DNA from: Clostridiales bacterium
GTDB taxonomy: Bacteria > Bacillota > Clostridia > Christensenellales > Pumilibacteraceae
Reading direction: 5' to 3'
Length of the DNA stretch: 64,000 bases
Assembly (NCBI GenBank): GCA_022511445.1
Contig: JAFLVE010000010.1
Span: forward strand, 15,387-79,386
Shown piece after piece: positions 45,475 through 53,964 of the stretch. The position numbers and the translations under genes are program-made. Under the pieces are notes generated by a model. It did not search any database, was not told the DNA's origin, and worked only from the letters and a program-made list of their open reading frames with translations. How positions within the stretch are numbered: the first letter of the stretch is position 1; each line of letters opens with the position of its first letter.

Positions 45475-45702
45475 TTATAAAAGTTCTTTTTTGAAGAGGT
45501 CGATTAGCTGTTTTGCTACGTCGGGCGTAATATGCAAAGACTGGTTAACCGCTCCGCTCTTGGCGTTTGGATTGTACGTGCTTAAAATAAGACAGCGCTC
45601 GCCGTTATCGAGCTCGCCCATTTTCCAAAGGCACTTAACCCCGCTCACCTTGCGGCGAACCTGGGCCTCGGTGTCGTAACCGATTTCGACTATTTTCGAC
45701 AT
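45475..45702 (-). CDS. 75-residue conserved-looking protein of unknown function
   Basis: Start chosen at 45702, behind AAGGGGA. The in-frame ATG at 45738 is upstream of the predicted transcription start. The sequence MSKIVEIGYDTEAQVRRKV, with VKCLWKMGELDNGERCLIL, STYNP and LHITPDVAKQLIDLFKKELL, is compact and soluble. I recall very similar small proteins widespread in Clostridia, sometimes mislabelled as methionyl-tRNA formyltransferase; I cannot assign a function. It is monocistronic, with a consensus promoter and its own terminator, which suggests steady expression. Confidence 0.7.
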   Translation of the reverse strand: MSKIVEIGYDTEAQVRRKVSGVKCLWKMGELDNGERCLILSTYNPNAKSGAVNQSLHITPDVAKQLIDLFKKELL

Positions 45703-45740
45703 AAGCTTTCCCCTTTTACCGTGGTTTTTATTCTGCATAT

Positions 45741-45769
45741 ACTATATAACTTTTGCGCCGTTTTGTCAA
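45741..45769 (-). promoter_or_regulatory. SigA promoter of the 75-residue protein gene
   Basis: TTGACA (45764-45769), a 17-base spacer and TATAGT (45741-45746) on the minus strand. The expected transcript start is near 45734, which fixes the start codon at 45702. Confidence 0.85.
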
Positions 45770-45799
45770 TACCGCATTTTAAAGAGGCGGTTTGGCGGA
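45770..45799. repeat. Hairpin element related to those at 27135 and 50097
   Basis: TACCGCAT is followed, after a short spacer, by GGCGGTTTGGCGGAC. The second arm matches the reverse complement of 27127-27140 (GTCCGCCAAACCGC), and the first arm matches the ACCGCAT half of the palindrome at 27135 and 50097. It sits between a promoter and a terminator. Confidence 0.45.
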
Positions 45800-45800
45800 C

Positions 45801-45842
45801 AAAAAAAGAACGCCGTCGGGTTAATCCGAAAGCGTTCTTTTG
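45801..45842 (-). terminator. Terminator of the third GH3 operon
   Basis: On the minus strand AAGAACGC pairs with GCGTTCTT around an inner CGG/CCG pairing and is followed by TTTTTTT, about 25 bases after the stop at 45868. Confidence 0.85.
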
Positions 45843-45867
45843 CATGGAGGAAAAGAAAAATATTACT

Positions 45868-48800
45868 TTAGTCCTGCGTCAGTTCTTGTTCGTCCTTTTT
45901 GTCCTGTCCTGCATTTTTCTTGCCGCGCTTTAAGTATTTATCGGGGTACTTCTTTTCGTCGAGCGTACGCATAACGATCCACACCGCGCCGCCGATAACG
46001 AGCGCGCCGAGCACGACGTCGCCTATGATAAGACCAATCTTCCACGGGGACATTGTAAACTCTACGTTCTGACCGGGTCCCACGTACTGCGTGTAGTTGC
46101 TGTTTACAACCGCATAGCAGATGTTGTGAACCGCCTGCCTAATCGCCCATTGCGCCGCGGCGGAGGTTTTGTCGGTCAGCTTGGAGCTCATAAAGGTGAG
46201 GTAGTAGTCGTTGCCTGCGGCAATCGAGTTGTTGAGCTGGTTCTTTTCGGGAGTGGCGGAGTCGGTAATGACCGCGCCCTCGAAGCCCCACTCGCCTCTT
46301 AAAATCGTGGTGGTAAGCGAGTAGTCGAGGCTCGTCCAAACGGCGCCGATATAGTTCATGGAGGTCATCATGCCGGTAGCCGCTTTTCTCGTTACCGTTT
46401 TGACGGAGAATTTGCCGCTCTCGTCCTTGGAGAGATATTTTTCTTCCACCGTGCCGAGTTTTACCGCCATCTCGAAGGGTTTAAGGTAAATCTCGCGGAG
46501 GGTTTGCTCGTCGAGCCAGGTCATTGCGGCTATTCTTCCGCTTTCCTGATCGTTAACCGCAAAGTGCTTGATGAACGCGGTGAAGCCGCGGGAAGCCGCG
46601 CCCTGAACGGTGTACGCCGCCATGTAGCCGGACAGTACCGCGTCCTCGCTGTAATACTCGTAAACTCTGCCGAGGAAGGGGCTGCGGTGAATGTTGCATG
46701 CGGGAGCGTACCAACCGTTGGCGTTTTGCGCGAGCGCCTCGTCGCCTATCGCAACGCCCATTTTTTCGGCGAGCTCTTTATTCCAAGTGGAAGCTATAAC
46801 GACCTCCGCAGGATAGGCGTTTGCCGCGCCCGTTCCGTCGGATACACCCGTCTTGCCTATCGCCTGGGGACCGTCGCTGTCGTTGGTCTTGCCCTTTCCG
46901 ATTGCGGCAACCGCCGCCGTATTAAACGCACCGTAGCCGAGGAGCTTATCGATATCGTTAGAGGAATAATCGAGCTGGTCGAGAAGGAGATCCCACTTTT
47001 CGTCGTCGTAAGGGAGACCGCGGAGCTCGGAGAGCGTAAGACCGTTGTCCTGCTTGGACTTGGGCGCCGCACTGCCGTACTTTTCGGTGATATACTCGTC
47101 GTAATCGAATGAGCCTTCCGCGCTCTTTTTGAACTGATCTATAACCGCCTTGGGCGCGGAAACGTTCGAGGGCGCCGTGGTCGCGGACTTTAGCCCGTTC
47201 TCGCGGGTGAGCTTATCGGTCGCACCGTTCGCGCCGAACTCGCCCACGCCGTCCATGTAGTCGCTTATATAGTCGTATTGATTGGTTGCGACAACCTCGT
47301 CCGAGGCGCGCTTGCCTACGTACTCGCAGTCGGACTTGGGCGAAGCGAGGTCGGAGGAGTTGTAGTAGACTATCGTCTTTTCGACCGAAATCGAATCGCT
47401 GTCCCAGCTGTCGTGCGAGTTTTTGCCGATGTAAATTTCGTAGCTGCCGCCTTCGAGCACATACGAGCCTTTGCCCTCGGTGTAAAAACCTTTGTAGTCG
47501 TACGACGCCATATCCTCTGCGGGGAATGTAATCTCAAAGTTCTTTTCGGAGTTTTTGGCAACCGTTACTTTGTCGAAAGCAACGAGGTTTTTAGTCGCCT
47601 TTTCTATCTTGCTCGAAGTGTTGTACGGCGGGTTAAAGTACACCTGCACAACCTCTTTGGTATCGAGATCGGACTCGTTCTTGACCTTACCCTTTACGGT
47701 AACGGAGCCGCTTGTCTTGTCGTAGGTAACTTCGGTAAGCTCCTGGCTGACTGCGTTTCCGCTGTAAGTAAGCCCGTATCCGAAGGGATACACGACCGCT
47801 TGAGAGTACTCGTCCTCGTCCTCGAAGCGCGTTTCGTAGTACTTGTAGCCGAGGTAAATGCCCTCCTCGTATTCTACAAAGTGCGCCTTGTCGCCGTGCT
47901 CCTCGCCCCTATGCGTAAACGAGGAATCGTTGGTGTAGTAGAAGTAGCCGTAGTTAACGAACGTGGGGTCCGCCTTAAAGTCGCGGTAGTAGGTGTCTAC
48001 GAGTCTGCCGGAGGGATTAACCTCGCCGCAGAGAATTTTGCCCATCGACTCGAAGCCGCGGCTGCCGGTGGTGCCCACCCACAAAATTGCGTTTATCTTG
48101 TTGTCGTTTTGTAAGACGCCGAGTTCCATGGGATTGGGAGAGTTTACGATAACGACTACCTTGTCGAAGTTGAGCTCGGCAAAGGCTATCATCTGCTTTT
48201 CGTAAGGCATAAGCTGAAGCTGGTGCTCCGCAATCTTGGTTGCGCCGTCGTAGTACGGGGTCATTTGCAAATCGCCGCCCTCGCCGCCTTGACGTCCGAT
48301 AAACACAATAGCCGTCTTGTAGTCGCCGATATCTCCCGCCTTATATATGTTGGGATTGAACTCGCCGACAGAGCTCGTCGCGCCGCTGAACGTGCCGTTG
48401 TTGTCCGATTTACTCTTGTAGCCCTGCGCCGTCGCGTAGGTGGGGTCGGCGCCGTCGAGCACCGATTCCATCTTTTTATTGACGTCGAAGTACTTATTAA
48501 GCGCGCCGCTCGGACGAACGACAAAGGTTTGTAACAGCGTCGCCGCACCCGAGCCTGTTCCCGTCATAACGGGGTTGGTGTAACGGAAGCCGAGCGGGGT
48601 AACCTTGGTCTTTTTAGCGAGCGGGAGCGTTCCGTCGTTTTTAAGGAGCACCTCGCCCTCGTCCGAAATTTCCTCGCCCACCTTGTACGCCGCATAGCTC
48701 GAATCGAGCTTGCCGTTATCGCTTAAGAGGTATTTTTGACCATAATAATCTGTATCCTCTTTGCTGTACGATCCGCCGCCGCCCACGACCTTTCTTTCGC

Positions 48801-48936
48801 CCATACCGAGGTACGTATCGAGAGAAGCCTCGAAGGACATCGCAATGGGCGTTCCCACTGCGATAATCAAAAAGAGAAACGCCATAATGGGAATGAGGAT
48901 GAGGCGGAACATAAAATTACTCATTTTCTGTTTCAT
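45868..48936 (-). CDS. Membrane-anchored permuted GH3 beta-glucosidase-like enzyme (single unit)
   Basis: 1022 residues, intact. An N-terminal helix (about 9-35) is followed by the alpha/beta-sandwich domain (EGEVLLKNDGTLPL at about 93-106, DKVVVIVNSPNPMELG, VNPSGRLVDT, VVYPFGYGLTY). Next come an Fn3-like domain (VTVKGKVKNESDLDTKEVVQVYF) and the TIM barrel (DGPQAIG, VVIASTWNKELAEKMG, NIHRSPFLGRVYEYYSED, IKHFAVNDQE, nucleophile D892 in GAVITDS). A C-terminal helix (GLIIGDVVLGALVIGGAVW) and a Lys-rich tail end it. The domain order is reversed relative to standard GH3 enzymes, as in some ruminal beta-glucosidases. Substrates are unknown; beta-glucosides or xylosides are usual for the family. AGGAGGA precedes the ATG. 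It follows a lipoprotein gene in one operon. Confidence 0.9.
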   Translation of the reverse strand: MKQKMSNFMFRLILIPIMAFLFLIIAVGTPIAMSFEASLDTYLGMGERKVVGGGGSYSKEDTDYYGQKYLLSDNGKLDSSYAAYKVGEEISDEGEVLLKNDGTLPLAKKTKVTPLGFRYTNPVMTGTGSGAATLLQTFVVRPSGALNKYFDVNKKMESVLDGADPTYATAQGYKSKSDNNGTFSGATSSVGEFNPNIYKAGDIGDYKTAIVFIGRQGGEGGDLQMTPYYDGATKIAEHQLQLMPYEKQMIAFAELNFDKVVVIVNSPNPMELGVLQNDNKINAILWVGTTGSRGFESMGKILCGEVNPSGRLVDTYYRDFKADPTFVNYGYFYYTNDSSFTHRGEEHGDKAHFVEYEEGIYLGYKYYETRFEDEDEYSQAVVYPFGYGLTYSGNAVSQELTEVTYDKTSGSVTVKGKVKNESDLDTKEVVQVYFNPPYNTSSKIEKATKNLVAFDKVTVAKNSEKNFEITFPAEDMASYDYKGFYTEGKGSYVLEGGSYEIYIGKNSHDSWDSDSISVEKTIVYYNSSDLASPKSDCEYVGKRASDEVVATNQYDYISDYMDGVGEFGANGATDKLTRENGLKSATTAPSNVSAPKAVIDQFKKSAEGSFDYDEYITEKYGSAAPKSKQDNGLTLSELRGLPYDDEKWDLLLDQLDYSSNDIDKLLGYGAFNTAAVAAIGKGKTNDSDGPQAIGKTGVSDGTGAANAYPAEVVIASTWNKELAEKMGVAIGDEALAQNANGWYAPACNIHRSPFLGRVYEYYSEDAVLSGYMAAYTVQGAASRGFTAFIKHFAVNDQESGRIAAMTWLDEQTLREIYLKPFEMAVKLGTVEEKYLSKDESGKFSVKTVTRKAATGMMTSMNYIGAVWTSLDYSLTTTILRGEWGFEGAVITDSATPEKNQLNNSIAAGNDYYLTFMSSKLTDKTSAAAQWAIRQAVHNICYAVVNSNYTQYVGPGQNVEFTMSPWKIGLIIGDVVLGALVIGGAVWIVMRTLDEKKYPDKYLKRGKKNAGQDKKDEQELTQD

Positions 48937-48995
48937 AATTATTCCTCCTTATATTGATAAATCCGATTTTGCAATCGGATTTATAGTGTGCTCTT

Positions 48996-49979
48996 TTAGT
49001 TGCCGGAAGAGGACAATAAGCTCCAATGGCTGTAAGTGAGCTCAAAGTCCTGTTCAATCATCGAGAGCGTGCTGAACACGTAGTGGATAGCAAGCTTGCC
49101 CGCGCTGTCTACGTTGCCCGTGATTACGCTTTCGCCGGCCGTAAGCGTGAGCGTTGCCGAGGTCGCAGTCTGAACAAATTCCCAAGTGCCCTCGTCGGTA
49201 AGGTTGTAATCGTTATAAACGACCTTGTAGGAGCCGTCCGCGTAGATGTTAAGAGCTTTTCCGCCCGCGCCTATCGCAACGAGCGCTTCGTCGTCGAGGC
49301 CCCAGCCGGACATATCTTCGCCCTCATCGCCCTCATCACCTTCGTCGCCCTCGTCGCCCTCGTCGGGAACGGTGAGATCTACGGTACCGAATTTCATCGT
49401 CTTGCCTTCGAGCGTTACGGGCTGATCGACAACCTTGGACGCCCTAACGGGATACCATTTGTTAAAACGGGTCATAAGCGTGGGATACTCGGTGGAGTTC
49501 ACCCAATCCTGCGTCTGCTTTTCGATAGACTGATAGTTGAGCGCGGTGGGATAGTAGCAGTTGTACTTGCCGGTCGAGGGGACCTTGAGGGTAATCGCGT
49601 TCGTGTTGCCCGCGTCCACCGTGTAGTCGCCTTTAAACTCCCATTCGCCCTTAAAGGTGTAATCAAGCTTGCCGGATCCGTCTACGTCAACCTTTTTTGT
49701 GTAAATCGTCTTATAAAGCGTGTACTTAAGTCCGTCGCCGTCGAGGGTAAGCTTGGTCTCGAAAGTCACGTGGACTTCGTCGGGGTTGTAAGCGAACATT
49801 ACCTGGTTAACGGCGTCCGCAGGGATATCGCCCTTGTTGTCGTCGGTATACACCTGCTTAATGGTGTACGCGTTGCCGTCGTCTTCGACCGTATTGTCGT
49901 CGCACGCGGCGAGTCCGGGGATAGCGCAGGCGGCTACCGCAACGCCCATAGCTACAGCTAACATTTTCTTGAGTTTCAT
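48996..49979 (-). CDS. Secreted lipoprotein with Gly-Asp-Glu repeat, operon partner of the single GH3
   Basis: 327 residues from the ATG at 49979, behind AGGAGGAAAAC. The signal ends IPGLAAC, a standard lipobox. The rest is beta-rich, with a GDEGDEGDEGDEGED stretch encoded by 9-bp tandem repeats (about 49319-49370). The C-terminal part is lipocalin-like (ALNIYADGSYKVVYNDYNL, GTWEFVQTATSATLTL, ESVITGNVDSAGKLAIHYV), a pattern I have seen in Clostridial extracellular proteins without known function. It is the first gene of an operon whose second gene is the GH3 starting at 48936. A sugar-binding or chaperoning role is a guess. Confidence 0.75.
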   Translation of the reverse strand: MKLKKMLAVAMGVAVAACAIPGLAACDDNTVEDDGNAYTIKQVYTDDNKGDIPADAVNQVMFAYNPDEVHVTFETKLTLDGDGLKYTLYKTIYTKKVDVDGSGKLDYTFKGEWEFKGDYTVDAGNTNAITLKVPSTGKYNCYYPTALNYQSIEKQTQDWVNSTEYPTLMTRFNKWYPVRASKVVDQPVTLEGKTMKFGTVDLTVPDEGDEGDEGDEGDEGEDMSGWGLDDEALVAIGAGGKALNIYADGSYKVVYNDYNLTDEGTWEFVQTATSATLTLTAGESVITGNVDSAGKLAIHYVFSTLSMIEQDFELTYSHWSLLSSSGN

Positions 49980-50014
49980 TTTGTTTTCCTCCTGATTTTT
50001 TTGTTCTTGCCCAC

Positions 50015-50043
50015 ATGATAGCCGCAATCATTATTTTAATCAA
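50015..50043 (-). promoter_or_regulatory. SigA-type promoter of the lipoprotein-GH3 operon
   Basis: TTGATT (50038-50043), a 17-base spacer and TATCAT (50015-50020) on the minus strand. The leader is about 28 bases. Both boxes deviate from consensus more than most others here, which fits a regulated promoter. Confidence 0.65.
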
Positions 50044-50084
50044 TAGCTGTAACTTCTTCTGTCGATTCGTTTTCCTCTTTTGTT

Positions 50085-50114
50085 AAAAAAAAGCGCACCG
50101 CATATGCGGTACGC
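50085..50114 (-). terminator. Terminator of the LytTR two-component operon
   Basis: On the minus strand GCGTACCGC and GCGGTGCGC form a nine-pair stem (one G-T) with an ATAT loop, followed by TTTTTTTT. It lies 30 bases after the stop at 50144. The palindromic part is the same 20-bp word as at 27135-27154. Confidence 0.9.
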
Positions 50115-50143
50115 CGTAAACAATCCTTTGCATTATTTAATAT

Positions 50144-51430
50144 TTACTTATTAACGGGGAAAATCACCTGCGCCTTAAACAGCCCGTCCTCTACGCGGAA
50201 CGCGACGTTTCCGCCGTACTTTTCCGCAATGCGCGCAATGCTCTTGGTGCCGAATCCGTGCATAATCTTGTCCGCCTTGCTCGTAACGGGAAAGCCCTTG
50301 TCGTCCAAAACAAGCTCGCCCGAAAAATAGTTCTCGACGCTGAGTTTAAGGAAAAAGTCGGACCGCGACGACGAAACGTGAAGGCGGCGGTTTTCTTCTT
50401 CCGTCGTTACGAGATATTCTATCGCGTTGTCGAGAAGGTTGCCGAACAGCGCGTTCATATCCTCGACGGACAGAAAGGAAAACGCAGGACCGTCCACCAT
50501 GCACTTTACGTCTATCTTTTTGGAAATGCAATAGAATTTCTTTTCGGTGAGCACGGTGTCCAGCGTTTCGTTGCCGGTGCGCACGAACGCCTCGTAATCG
50601 GTTACGACCCCCTCCAAGCCGCGCAAAACCTCGTCGCTCACCTCGTGCTCCTTTGCAAGGTGACGGATTTGGTGCTTTAGGTCGTGCACCTTGTGGTTCA
50701 TAACCTCTATTACGCCGCGGAAATTTTCGTACTGCTCCACCCTGCGCCTGTTTATTTCCGCCTCTCGAGCAACGCCCATCATATTTACCGCGTTGGCGTG
50801 TATCATGTGTTGAAAGCCGAGTATTCCGTAGCCTGCCACAATTTCGATAGCGATAAGATATACGTACGCAAGCTCGCTTTCCTTAAACAAGATAGGCTCG
50901 AGGAAGGCGGACGGAAGAAGAACCATAGAAAGAATGAAAATAAACACGACCTCGCGCACGGACGGCCTAAACTCGGCGTTCCGCGCAATGTGCCGCGCAA
51001 AAAAGAAGTACGTCGGAATATACGTAACGCCCACAAACGCCGCGGTAATAAAAAACCTGCCTATATCGGAGGGGAACGGATGGAATGTAAAAACGGCGCC
51101 TATGGTTTTTCCTGCCGCAAACCTGACGAGCGAGCCTGCAAACACGTTGTAAACGAGCTTTGTCTTTCGCTCTTTAAACATAAAGAGCATAAATACTTCT
51201 ATTGCATAGCCCGCTACCGAATAGTTGACGTAGTCCAGCCAGCCCGGCGCTTCCGTGTATACGGAAATCACGGCAAGCGAAACGAGTACGGCGACGTACC
51301 CTATGCCGAAGATTGCAACCTTAAGCCAAAACCATTCCTTCCACGCCCGCTTGGAGCAAAACAGCATAATGGCGGCAAAAAGAGAAACCCCGTACAGAAT
51401 ATAGTTTAGCGAAACAGTAAAAACCTGCAT
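50144..51430 (-). CDS. Membrane sensor histidine kinase of the AgrC/GHKL type
   Basis: 428 residues. About six or seven transmembrane helices fill residues 5-215. A cytoplasmic kinase follows with the phospho-acceptor H249 in NHKVHDLKHQ, an N box NLLDNAIEYL and a G-box-like HGFGTKSIARIAEKYGG. This is the architecture of kinases that sense peptides or cell-envelope signals and pair with LytTR regulators. The kinase starts 3 bases after the response regulator stop, so the two form an operon. It lies directly next to, and on the same strand as, the lipoprotein-GH3 operon, making that operon a likely target. The signal is unknown. Confidence 0.9.
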   Translation of the reverse strand: MQVFTVSLNYILYGVSLFAAIMLFCSKRAWKEWFWLKVAIFGIGYVAVLVSLAVISVYTEAPGWLDYVNYSVAGYAIEVFMLFMFKERKTKLVYNVFAGSLVRFAAGKTIGAVFTFHPFPSDIGRFFITAAFVGVTYIPTYFFFARHIARNAEFRPSVREVVFIFILSMVLLPSAFLEPILFKESELAYVYLIAIEIVAGYGILGFQHMIHANAVNMMGVAREAEINRRRVEQYENFRGVIEVMNHKVHDLKHQIRHLAKEHEVSDEVLRGLEGVVTDYEAFVRTGNETLDTVLTEKKFYCISKKIDVKCMVDGPAFSFLSVEDMNALFGNLLDNAIEYLVTTEEENRRLHVSSSRSDFFLKLSVENYFSGELVLDDKGFPVTSKADKIMHGFGTKSIARIAEKYGGNVAFRVEDGLFKAQVIFPVNK

Positions 51431-51433
51431 TTT

Positions 51434-52135
51434 CTACCCCGTAAAAGCGACGAGTCGGTTTATAAACTCCTGCTTTCGCGGCCTTGATATTTTAAGCTCG
51501 TCTTTGCCTACTATAACGACGTCGTCCTTTACTCCGCGCACGAACTGTAAGTTTACGAGGTAGCAATTGTTGCAACGGCAAAATCTGTCTGCGGGAAGCT
51601 CCTCTTCGAGCTGGACGAGCGTGCCCCACGCCTCGTGCGTTTGTCCGTTTGCAAGATGATAAAAAAGACGGTGCTTGTAAACCTCGACGTACGTAATTTC
51701 GGAAACGTCTATCCTGACCACGCCGCTAAGCGACCGAACGGTGTGCATCATTTGTTGCTTTACCGACAGCCGCCGCCTTACGCGCGCCATAACGCCGACA
51801 AAATCCTTGTACTCGACGGGCTTTACGACAAAGTCGGTTGCGTCCACGCCGTACCCTTTTACGGCAAGCTGAGCCATGTGCGTAACGAATACGATAACGA
51901 CGGTGTCGTCCGATTTTCTAATCTCCTCCGCCGCCTCCAAACCGCTCATTCCCGGCATTTCGATATCAAAAAATATTATATCGTAGCTCGCCTTGTAGTT
52001 ACTCAAAAACGCAAGCGGCTTATCGAAGATATCGGTCTCTACGGCAAGCTCGCTTTCCTTTGCATAACGAGCAATCGCCTGTTCGAGCACGCGCGCCTCT
52101 TTTTCGTCGTCCTCTAATATAGCCGCCCTAATCAT
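51434..52135 (-). CDS. LytTR-family response regulator
   Basis: 233 residues. A receiver domain (1-120) has acidic residues EDDEKE, phospho-acceptor D57 in FFDIEMPG, Thr in FVTHM and Lys in VVKPVEY. A LytTR DNA-binding domain (about 135-230) has ITYVEVYKHRLFYHLANG, RFCRCNNCYLVNLQFV and ISRPRKQEFI. These proteins bind pairs of short direct repeats upstream of promoters. It is the first gene of the operon, under a perfect-consensus promoter, with a symmetrical element just upstream that may be an autoregulatory site. The ATG follows AAGGGGAATGT. Confidence 0.93.
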   Translation of the reverse strand: MIRAAILEDDEKEARVLEQAIARYAKESELAVETDIFDKPLAFLSNYKASYDIIFFDIEMPGMSGLEAAEEIRKSDDTVVIVFVTHMAQLAVKGYGVDATDFVVKPVEYKDFVGVMARVRRRLSVKQQMMHTVRSLSGVVRIDVSEITYVEVYKHRLFYHLANGQTHEAWGTLVQLEEELPADRFCRCNNCYLVNLQFVRGVKDDVVIVGKDELKISRPRKQEFINRLVAFTG

Positions 52136-52178
52136 ACATTCCCCTTTTGTTTTACGCTCGCGCGTATCCTATTATATA

Positions 52179-52207
52179 ATTATACAATACTAAAGCTCTG
52201 TTGTCAA
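52179..52207 (-). promoter_or_regulatory. Perfect-consensus SigA promoter of the LytTR operon
   Basis: TTGACA (52202-52207), a 17-base spacer and TATAAT (52179-52184) on the minus strand. The leader is about 37 bases. Confidence 0.9.
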
Positions 52208-52222
52208 CCTTTGCCGACAGTC

Positions 52223-52264
52223 CTAAACTATATACCGGGCGTACGCCTGCCACGAATAGTTTAG
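52223..52264. promoter_or_regulatory. Nested inverted repeat upstream of the LytTR promoter, candidate operator
   Basis: CTAAACTAT (52223-52231) and ATAGTTTAG (52256-52264) are perfect inverted repeats. They flank the palindrome GGCGTACGCC (52238-52247), which sits within one base of their centre. The element begins about 16 bases upstream of the -35 box. Its symmetry suggests a dimeric regulator. Confidence 0.55.
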
Positions 52265-52440
52265 CTTATAGCTCGAAACCGAGCAGTTTTATTATACTAT
52301 TTTTCGCACGTAAAATCAAGTAGGAAAAATCCTTATGCCGAATCGGCTTGACATCAACTTTCGATTCAATTTTTCCGTTTTGTTTATTGATGTCGGTTAC
52401 GGGAATACGAAAAAGCGCGAAGATGAATCGGACAATTATA
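52265..52440. other. Intergenic stretch between the LytTR operon and tnaA
   Basis: Contains a weak GCTCG/CGAGC hairpin near 52270-52290, the small palindrome GCCGAATCGGC near 52336-52346, and a spaced inverted repeat GACATCAA (52350-52357) / TTGATGTC (52387-52394). The last lies about 50 bases upstream of the tnaA promoter and could be an operator. I see no gene. Confidence 0.45.
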
Positions 52441-52469
52441 TTGACTTTTTGCGAAAAAAACAATAGAAT
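52441..52469 (+). promoter_or_regulatory. SigA promoter of tnaA
   Basis: TTGACT (52441-52446), a 17-base spacer and TAGAAT (52464-52469). The leader of about 28 bases is too short for a TnaC-type attenuation peptide. Confidence 0.75.
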
Positions 52470-52503
52470 ATATACATAACGAATTTCATACGGGAGTGAT
52501 ACC

Positions 52504-53880
52504 ATGAAGCCTATTTATTTCCCCGAGCCGTTTCGGATTAAAAGCGTAGAGCCCATTAAGATTTTGACCGCCGAGGAGCGCGAAAAAAAGATTAAAGAGG
52601 CTAATTACAACTTGTTCTATCTCGCCTCGCGCGACGTTTACATCGACCTTCTCACCGACAGCGGGACGGGCGCGATGAGCTCCGCGCAGTGGTCGGGCGT
52701 TATGGCGGGGGACGAGTCGTACGCCGGTGCGGACTGCTACTACAAAGTTCAAGAAGCCGCAACGCGCATTTTCGGCATGCCGCACGTTCAGCTTGTTCAC
52801 CAAGGCCGCGCCGCGGAAAAGGTGCTCCTCCCCGTTCTTCTCGAAGGCAAAAAGTACGCGATAAGCAACATGCACTTCGACACTACCCGCGCCCACGTCG
52901 AGCTTGCGGGCGCGCGCGCAATCGACTGCGTCGTACCCGAGGCGCTCGACACGACAACCTATCACGACTTTAAGGGCAACATGGACTTATGCAGGCTCGA
53001 AAAGTACATAAAGGATCTCGGCGCGAAAAACATAGGCGTTATCATAATGACGATAACCAACAACTCTGCGGGCGGTCAGCCCGTGTCCGTGGAAAATATA
53101 CGCGCTACGCGCGACATGGCGCATAAACACGGCATTAAGTTTATGATAGACGCCGCGCGTTACGCCGAAAACTCGTACTTTGTAAAACAGCGCGAAAAGG
53201 AATTTAAAAACAGCTCGATCGCCGATATAGTCAAGGCCTCGTTCGAGGGCGCGGACTGCTTTACCATGAGCGCCAAAAAGGACGCTATCGTCAATATGGG
53301 CGGACTTATCGGCTGCCGCGACAAAGCCCTTTTCGAAAAAATCAAACAGCGCACAATCTCCTTCGAGGGCTTTATTACCTACGGCGGAATGTCGGGCAGA
53401 GATATCGAGGCGCTTGCCTGCGGGCTTGACGAGGGCATTGAAGAAAACTATCTGCGCTACCGCATAGGACAAATGCAGTATCTTGCGGCAAGGCTTGAAG
53501 ACGGCGGCATTCCCTTCCAAACCCCCGTCGGCGGACACGCGGTGTTTGTCGACGCCAAAAAGCTCCTCCCGCACATACCCTACTATGAGTTTCCCGCGCA
53601 GGCGCTTAGCATAGAGCTTTACAAGGAAGCGGGAATCCGCGCCTGCGATATCGGCTCGTACATGCTCGGCAACGACCCCGACACGGGCAAGCAATTGGAA
53701 GCCGAATTCGAGTTTACAAGGCTTGCCGTGCCCCGCCGCGTTTACACTCAATCCCACCTCGACGTTATTGCCGACGCGCTTATTAACATAAAGGAGCGGG
53801 CAAAAAAGATAAAAGGCTACAAAATCGTCGAGGAGCCGCCCATTCTCCGCCACTTTACCGCAAAGCTCGCGCCGCTGTGA
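52504..53880 (+). CDS. tnaA: Tryptophanase (tryptophan indole-lyase)
   Basis: This PLP enzyme cleaves L-tryptophan to indole, pyruvate and ammonia. At 458 residues it is close to normal length. PLP-site elements include [11 protein letters not shown] (about 98-108), [11 protein letters not shown] (216-226) and the Schiff-base Lys in TMSAKKDA (K259). The C-terminal [15 protein letters not shown] and [11 protein letters not shown] are tryptophanase-type. Tyrosine phenol-lyases, the closest alternative, differ at IGSYMLG. GGGAG precedes the ATG. It is a single gene with its own promoter and terminator and no tnaB-like permease beside it. Indole production would make the organism a possible source of host-active signals in the gut. 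Confidence 0.93.
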   Translation: MKPIYFPEPFRIKSVEPIKILTAEEREKKIKEANYNLFYLASRDVYIDLLTDSGTGAMSSAQWSGVMAGDESYAGADCYYKVQEAATRIFGMPHVQLVHQGRAAEKVLLPVLLEGKKYAISNMHFDTTRAHVELAGARAIDCVVPEALDTTTYHDFKGNMDLCRLEKYIKDLGAKNIGVIIMTITNNSAGGQPVSVENIRATRDMAHKHGIKFMIDAARYAENSYFVKQREKEFKNSSIADIVKASFEGADCFTMSAKKDAIVNMGGLIGCRDKALFEKIKQRTISFEGFITYGGMSGRDIEALACGLDEGIEENYLRYRIGQMQYLAARLEDGGIPFQTPVGGHAVFVDAKKLLPHIPYYEFPAQALSIELYKEAGIRACDIGSYMLGNDPDTGKQLEAEFEFTRLAVPRRVYTQSHLDVIADALINIKERAKKIKGYKIVEEPPILRHFTAKLAPL

Positions 53881-53910
53881 TTTTTATTAATTGAATTATT
53901 ACGACACGAA

Positions 53911-53939
53911 AAATCGGCAAGCTCGCTTGCCGATTTTAT
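53911..53939. terminator. Bidirectional terminator between tnaA and the beta-helix gene
   Basis: AATCGGCAAG and CTTGCCGATT form a perfect 10-base stem with a CTCG loop. The plus strand continues TTATATTT and the minus strand TTTCG, so it can serve both convergent genes. Confidence 0.85.
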
Positions 53940-53964
53940 ATTTAGCCCGCGCAATAGTCGCGAT

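Noticed and set aside
52504-53880. Tyrosine phenol-lyase instead of tryptophanase.
   Set aside because: [27 protein letters not shown] and YTQSHLD follow the tryptophanase pattern rather than that of the phenol-lyase.
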